The notes beneath the pieces were generated by a model. That model saw only the letters and a list, made by a program, of their open reading frames with translations, was not told where the DNA came from and made no database searches. Shown here piece after piece: positions 33,399-37,728 of a DNA stretch of 37,728 nucleotides (within the stretch, counting starts at the first letter, position 1; the number at the start of each line of letters is the position of its first letter). The position numbers and the translations under genes are program-made. This stretch comes from Bryobacterales bacterium (GTDB taxonomy: Bacteria > Acidobacteriota > Terriglobia > Bryobacterales > UBA6623), in assembly GCA_028819215.1 (NCBI GenBank), contig JAPPMG010000069.1, positions 1 through 37,728 of the forward strand. The letters run 5' to 3'.

Positions 33399-36287
33399 AT
33401 GAAAACGATCATTCGCACAGCAATTCTCATTTCCTCGTGCCTGTTCGGCACTGGCCAGTTAAGCGCCCAGGTCGGTTCTGCGACGCTGACTGGAACGGTT
33501 CTGGATCCGTCAGGAGCGCCAGTCGCCGACGCGACCGTCACGCTGGAATCCCTGCGGACGGGAGCGGTCACGGAGTCCCTCAGCTCTGGCGCTGGACTGT
33601 ATCGACTGGCCGTCCTCGACACCGGCGCCTACCGGTTGGTAGCTGAGAAGGACAGCTTCCGCGCCTACCGAGCCGAAGACATCGAGCTGGTCGCCGGACA
33701 AGAGGTCACGCGCAACATCCGCCTCGAACTCGGCCTCGTCTCCGAGGAAATCACAGTGGTCGGCTCGTTCACCGAAATCGAGCGGGTTGCCTCCAGCGGG
33801 GTACGCGGCTCCAGCTATGAGCCGTCGGAGGTCGCCAGCATCCCGATGGTGACCAACAACGTGGGTCGGAACTATCGGGCAATCAGCTACCAGACTCCCG
33901 GCGTGGGCTTCGCGCGTGCGAGCCACGCGCCGTTCACGGTCAACGGCAACCGTCCGCTGGGAGCCGTCAACACGATGGTCGACTCCGCCGAGTACAACGA
34001 TCCGGTCGCCGGCAACCTGATGGGGCGCGGGCTGACGGAGCAGCCGGTTTCGATGGAGACTGTTGAGGCGTTCGAGATGCAGACGTCGAACTTCAAGGCC
34101 GAGTTCGGACGGGCTTCCGGTGCAGTCGTCAATCTCGTTACCAAGCGTGGCGGGAACGAGTGGCACGGATCTGCCTATCACTTCTTCCAGAACGAAAAAC
34201 TGAACGCCCGGGGGGCGTTGCTCTCCCAGCGCCCGGAGCGACGGCTCAACATGCCCGGCGTCACGCTGGGCGGGCCCGTCGTTCGCAACAAGCTGTTCTT
34301 CTTCGGCGGATACGAGTTGGGCGTGCGCAACCAGTACCGCGCCTCGTCGACCATCCAGACCCTGACCGCCGAACAGCGCGCGAGGGCTGCCCCGAGCGTC
34401 CGCGCCTTGCTGCCGCTCTACCCGGAACCGAACGTTCCCGGCACGAACCTTCACAGCGCGGCCGTGCCGAGTCCGCAGACCAGCCAGACAGGGCTGCTCC
34501 GGCTCGATTGGCAGCCCGGCGACCAGCACCGACTCAGCGCCAGGAGCAACTGGGTCAACGCGATCGGCCCGACGCGCGATCGGCTCGCTGCAGGCAACGC
34601 GGAAACAGACAACTACTCCCGCTCCGGAGTCGTCAGCGTGGAATCCTCCCTTTCCTTGAGGGCGTTCAACCAGTTCCGCGCGACGTACTCAACCTATAAC
34701 GCGCAGGTCAGCCCCGGCAGTCCCTCTCTCGGCGATCCGGCGATCAACGGACAGGCGGGAGTCATCTTGGTGACGGGACTGCCCCGCCTGGGCACGTTCA
34801 TTCCGCTGACCCAGACCCGCTTCCATAACTACACATACTCGAACGATTTCACCCTTGTCACCGGCAGACACTCGCTGAAGGCCGGAGTGATCGGACGCCA
34901 CATCCAGTACAACTCCGTCAGCGACCGCAACTTCAACGGGCTCATGATCTTTCCCTCGATTGGGGCGTTCCTGGGCGGACAGCCTCTGATCTACTCCCGC
35001 GCGTTCGGCGAATCGCGCATCGACCAGCGCAACCACGAATTCAGCCTGTATGCGCAGGACGATTGGCGAATCACCCCCAGCCTGACGCTCAATCTGGGCC
35101 TCCGCTACGAGTACTATGGCGTTCCTAGCGAGAAGTTCGGCCGGCTCGACCAGGACTACCGCTCCGATCCGAACAACCTCGCACCTCGGGTGGGCTTCGC
35201 ATGGAACCTCGGAGGGGCCGACAAGACTGTCCTGCGCGGCGGCTACGGGTTCTTCTTCAGTCCCCTGCAAATGGGCTTCATCGCGCAGTCGCGCTTCGCT
35301 CCGCCAAGGGTCACCACCTACTCCCGTTTCCGCCCGAGGTTGCCAGACCCCCTCGAGGGTGCCCGGGTCGGTTCCGATGAGTACGTCCTGGACCGCGGGT
35401 TGGTCAATCCTTACGTGCAGAACTGGAACCTCACCCTCGAACGCCAGTTGTGGGGCACCGGTTCCGTCGGGAGCATTGCCTACGTTGGGAACCGGGCGCT
35501 GAAGCTGACCAGGACCTCGCTGCCGAACGGCGGGCCGAACCTGCGCGCGCCATTTCGCCCCGACCCCAGCCGTGGCGTGGTGAGTTACCTGACTGGCGGC
35601 GCATACTCGGATTACGATTCCCTGCAGGCTTCGATGCGGGCGCGCTTGGGGCGAGGCCTCTCGTACCGCTTGGCCTACACGTTCTCTCGGACCATCGACG
35701 TGGCTTCGAACTCCGGCACCGTGCCGACCGACCAGTCCAACTGGAACTTGGATCGCTCCTTCGCTGACTTCCACCAGCCGCATGTGCTGACTGCCTACGG
35801 CACCTACGAACTGCCGTTCGACCGGCGGCGGCGCCTGCTCGGAGGCTGGCAGATTGGCACTCTCCTATGGGCGCGCAGCGGCAGCCCGTTCTCGCTCCTG
35901 TCGAACACTGACAATCCGAACGGGTCGCGGATCAACCGGATCAACGATGTTGCAGGGACGATCGATCGCTCGCCTGTGGGCAGCCAGCGGTTCCGGTTGG
36001 CCCAGGGGGTCGAGCCCGACCAGATCCTGCCGGCCCCCGGCACGGTGGGTTCGCTGGCCCGCAATTCCGAGCTGGGCCCATCCTTCTTCGATCTCCATGT
36101 GACGCTCGAGAAGGAGGTGCCGGTCCGGGACACAATGAGCCTGAGGTTCCGGGCGGAGGTCTTCAACATCCTGAACCGGGTGAACTACCACCAGCCGATC
36201 AACAACATCGGTGACGGGCGGTTCGGCCAGGCCGTGAGGACTTACGAGCCGCGCCAGTTCCAGCTCTCGCTACGGGTGGCTTTCTAG
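33399..36287 (+). CDS. Oar-like TonB-dependent receptor of the chelatase operon
   Basis: 962-residue outer-membrane receptor. Signal peptide 1-24 (ILISSCLFGTGQLSAQ), then a carboxypeptidase-regulatory-like beta-sandwich at about 26-105 (GTVLDPSGAPVADATVTLES), a plug at about 125-250 (FTVNGNRPLGAVNTMVD, EFGRASGAVVNLVTKRGGNEWHG) and a barrel with YAQDDWRITPSLTLNLGLRYEY, ending in LRVAF. Good Shine-Dalgarno. Its place right after the chelatase makes it the likely porter of the chelatase's substrate, as HmuR is in haem operons. However, it is of the Acidobacteria Oar type, not the short HmuR type, so the ligand could be haem, another metalloporphyrin or a corrinoid. The first receptor in the window is a distant paralogue. 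Confidence 0.88.
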   Translation: MKTIIRTAILISSCLFGTGQLSAQVGSATLTGTVLDPSGAPVADATVTLESLRTGAVTESLSSGAGLYRLAVLDTGAYRLVAEKDSFRAYRAEDIELVAGQEVTRNIRLELGLVSEEITVVGSFTEIERVASSGVRGSSYEPSEVASIPMVTNNVGRNYRAISYQTPGVGFARASHAPFTVNGNRPLGAVNTMVDSAEYNDPVAGNLMGRGLTEQPVSMETVEAFEMQTSNFKAEFGRASGAVVNLVTKRGGNEWHGSAYHFFQNEKLNARGALLSQRPERRLNMPGVTLGGPVVRNKLFFFGGYELGVRNQYRASSTIQTLTAEQRARAAPSVRALLPLYPEPNVPGTNLHSAAVPSPQTSQTGLLRLDWQPGDQHRLSARSNWVNAIGPTRDRLAAGNAETDNYSRSGVVSVESSLSLRAFNQFRATYSTYNAQVSPGSPSLGDPAINGQAGVILVTGLPRLGTFIPLTQTRFHNYTYSNDFTLVTGRHSLKAGVIGRHIQYNSVSDRNFNGLMIFPSIGAFLGGQPLIYSRAFGESRIDQRNHEFSLYAQDDWRITPSLTLNLGLRYEYYGVPSEKFGRLDQDYRSDPNNLAPRVGFAWNLGGADKTVLRGGYGFFFSPLQMGFIAQSRFAPPRVTTYSRFRPRLPDPLEGARVGSDEYVLDRGLVNPYVQNWNLTLERQLWGTGSVGSIAYVGNRALKLTRTSLPNGGPNLRAPFRPDPSRGVVSYLTGGAYSDYDSLQASMRARLGRGLSYRLAYTFSRTIDVASNSGTVPTDQSNWNLDRSFADFHQPHVLTAYGTYELPFDRRRRLLGGWQIGTLLWARSGSPFSLLSNTDNPNGSRINRINDVAGTIDRSPVGSQRFRLAQGVEPDQILPAPGTVGSLARNSELGPSFFDLHVTLEKEVPVRDTMSLRFRAEVFNILNRVNYHQPINNIGDGRFGQAVRTYEPRQFQLSLRVAF

Positions 36288-37502
36288 ATGCCGACAATGC
36301 GAAAGGCGATTCCCCTTGCGGCCCTCACGGCCGCAGCTCTGCTGGCAGGGGACAGCTGGCCTGGATTTCGAGGCGACGGATCGAGCCTTACCTCGGCTCG
36401 CGGCTTGCCCGTAGCTTGGTCCGACCAGTCCAACGTGGCTTGGTCAGTCGGGCTTGAAGGCTACGGGCAGTCGAGTCCGGTCATCCGGAGTGGCACTGTT
36501 TACGTCACCTCTACGGTGGGCAGCCACAAGGAGACCTTGGTGGTCGCGGCGTACCGGCTGTCGGACGGAGAACTTGCGTGGATCGATCGCAGGCCCTCCT
36601 CCGCGCCAACCGAAGCGCACGAGCGGATGTCAAACGCCGCGCCCACTCCGGTTGTGGACAAGCATGGAGTCTATGCGTTCTTCGAGAGCGGCGACCTGAT
36701 CGCGTTGGACCACGCGGGGAAGCAGCGCTGGGCCCGGTTCCTGCCCCGGAGCGGCGAAAGCTGGGTCGGCAACCACGGCCTCGGCGGCTCGCCCGTCCTG
36801 TCCGGGGACCGTCTTTTCCTGCATGTCGCACCGTTCGGAGGCGGGCGTGTGTACGCGATCGCCAACGAAGACGGCCGCGACGTTTGGGTGCGAGACCTGC
36901 CCCCGGCTCCGTCGTTCTCAACGCCTGTGATAATCCAGCACGAGGGCCGCTCGCTGCTGCTGACCACTGCTGGGGGCGGGGTGGCGGCATACGACAGCGA
37001 GAACGGAGAGGAGGTCTTCCGCCGGCCCGGCCGCGGCGGCCGCGGATACGCTGTGCCGTCGGCCGGCGTGGCCGGGAGCTTGGTAGTGATTGCCTCGGGC
37101 GAAGCCGGCGGGACGCACGCCTTCCGGCTGGATGCTCCGGACGAGACCCTGTGGACGGCTGACAAGGCCACGACCGAGTTCAGCTCTCCGTTGATCGCAG
37201 GAGAGCGCGTGTGGCTCGTCAATTCCGTCGGCGTCCTCTTCGAGCTGGACCTGCAGACTGGGCAGCAAGTCTCTACGAGGAGGCTTCCGTCCGGATGCTG
37301 GGCGACAGGCGTATCGGACGGGGAACGGCTCTACTTCTTCGGAGTCGATGGAACGGCTGCGGTCCTGTCCCAGTCCAGTGGCGAAACGGTTGCCACGAGC
37401 CAACTCAGCACTGAGGGCCGGGTCTATGGCGTGGCGGCTGCGGACGGGTCGTTCGTTGCCCGCACAGGGAATCGGCTGGTGCGGATCGCAAGCAAGCCAT
37501 AG
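36288..37502 (+). CDS. Secreted PQQ-like beta-propeller protein
   Basis: 404-residue exported protein. Signal peptide within 1-21 (AIPLAALTAAALLAGDSW), then the WPGFRGDGSS opening typical of PQQ-like (PF13360) proteins in Acidobacteria and Planctomycetes. Blades recur with V-x-A-x-x-x-x-G-x-x-x-W patterns, e.g. VVAAYRLSDGELAWIDR, LIALDHAGKQRWARFLP, VYAIANEDGRDVWVRDLP and VAAYDSENGEEVFRRP. No PQQ-dehydrogenase catalytic residues are recognised, so it is probably a binding or assembly protein. The ATG directly follows the receptor's TAG (no gap), so the two are translationally coupled; it may hold the ligand in the periplasm, filling the place of HmuY, which is absent (speculative). Confidence 0.82.
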   Translation: MPTMRKAIPLAALTAAALLAGDSWPGFRGDGSSLTSARGLPVAWSDQSNVAWSVGLEGYGQSSPVIRSGTVYVTSTVGSHKETLVVAAYRLSDGELAWIDRRPSSAPTEAHERMSNAAPTPVVDKHGVYAFFESGDLIALDHAGKQRWARFLPRSGESWVGNHGLGGSPVLSGDRLFLHVAPFGGGRVYAIANEDGRDVWVRDLPPAPSFSTPVIIQHEGRSLLLTTAGGGVAAYDSENGEEVFRRPGRGGRGYAVPSAGVAGSLVVIASGEAGGTHAFRLDAPDETLWTADKATTEFSSPLIAGERVWLVNSVGVLFELDLQTGQQVSTRRLPSGCWATGVSDGERLYFFGVDGTAAVLSQSSGETVATSQLSTEGRVYGVAAADGSFVARTGNRLVRIASKP

Positions 37503-37547
37503 CCAGGCTCCGCCATTCGTTGCAGAGCGCCGGAGACAGAGATGGCT
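37501..37547 (+). terminator. Weak nested hairpin after operon
   Basis: AGCCA (37501-37505) and CTCCG (37508-37512) can pair with CGGAG (37531-37535) and TGGCT (37543-37547), giving a nested stem right at the stop codon of the last operon gene. No T-run. A possible terminator or 3'-end stem. Confidence 0.25.
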
Positions 37548-37675
37548 GTCGCTGCCCCGGACCGAGTGTGCCTTTCACTCTGTGTCTGTCCATGAGCTTG
37601 GCGGGCCCGGAGCATCCCTTCCTGAGCCACCCGAACGATAGCGAGGGCAACGCCTGTGTTGCAAGTGGGATTATG

Positions 37676-37728
37676 GTGCGTCAGGGTAAGCCCTGGCAGG
37701 GAGGATGCGAATGAGCTGAAACCTTGCA
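37676..37728 (+). other. Possible 5' end of a group II intron, cut by window end
   Basis: The sequence from 37676 begins GTGCG, the usual 5' start of bacterial group II introns. It continues with a short hairpin (CAGGG-TAAG-CCCTG, 37682-37695) and then GGATGCGAA and GAAACCTTGCA, which resemble the start of domain I in these introns as I remember them. It lies in intergenic DNA past the operon, a common insertion place. Only 53 bases are present, and no reverse transcriptase is visible. Confidence 0.3.

Overview
The window is GC-rich, densely coded bacterial DNA that most resembles an acidobacterium (Bryobacterales/Solibacter-like). The evidence is two large Oar-type TonB-dependent receptors, a haem c DUF1592/DUF1552 protein pair, ankyrin, BNR and PQQ-like secreted proteins, and a sulfatase with the cysteine-type active site. 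This is inference from gene content; there is no rRNA or tRNA in the window to confirm it.

Layout. 1-9046 (+): a receptor missing its N-terminus, a strong hairpin, then a tight run of a multihaem DUF1592-type protein, a DUF1552 protein with a Tat-like signal, a secreted ankyrin-repeat protein and a secreted alpha/beta hydrolase. 9390-10730 (+): a secreted BNR_4 beta-propeller with its own promoter. 11041-13083 (-): an Rpn-type PD-(D/E)XK nuclease and, just upstream of it, a complete IS1595-type insertion sequence with inverted repeats and a target duplication, set in an AT-rich island. 13665-17958: nrdR (-), a sulfatase with a HEAT-like tail, a class C beta-lactamase-fold hydrolase and pyrF. 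17992-21477 (-): speA followed by an oxalate-CoA-ligase-like enzyme. 21964-24022 (+): an MFS transporter coupled to a creatininase-family hydrolase. 24023-27239: a probable IS21-type end remnant, a small zinc-ribbon protein, a lone PqiC-like lipoprotein and a Fic AMP-transferase.

The most interesting part is 27743-37502 (+), a six-gene operon: polytopic membrane protein, MotA/TolQ/ExbB-type proton channel, DUF2149 protein, a giant CobN-family chelatase with a membrane anchor at both ends, an Oar-type TonB-dependent receptor, and a secreted PQQ-like beta-propeller. Gene for gene, the first five match the hmuSTUV plus hmuR set of Bacteroidetes haem-uptake operons, where the CobN-like HmuS is a haem dechelatase. 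Here the order is rearranged, there is no hmuY, and a beta-propeller protein is added. I propose that it imports a metallated tetrapyrrole and removes its metal at the membrane outside the cytoplasm, powered by a dedicated proton channel. There are no cobalamin-synthesis genes nearby.

Several first genes (BNR protein, sulfatase, beta-lactamase, pyrF) have a -10-like box only 7-10 bases before the start codon, suggesting leaderless transcripts, while downstream operon genes have Shine-Dalgarno sequences. The last ~50 bases look like the 5' end of a group II intron cut by the window edge. No CRISPR array, tRNA or rRNA was seen.
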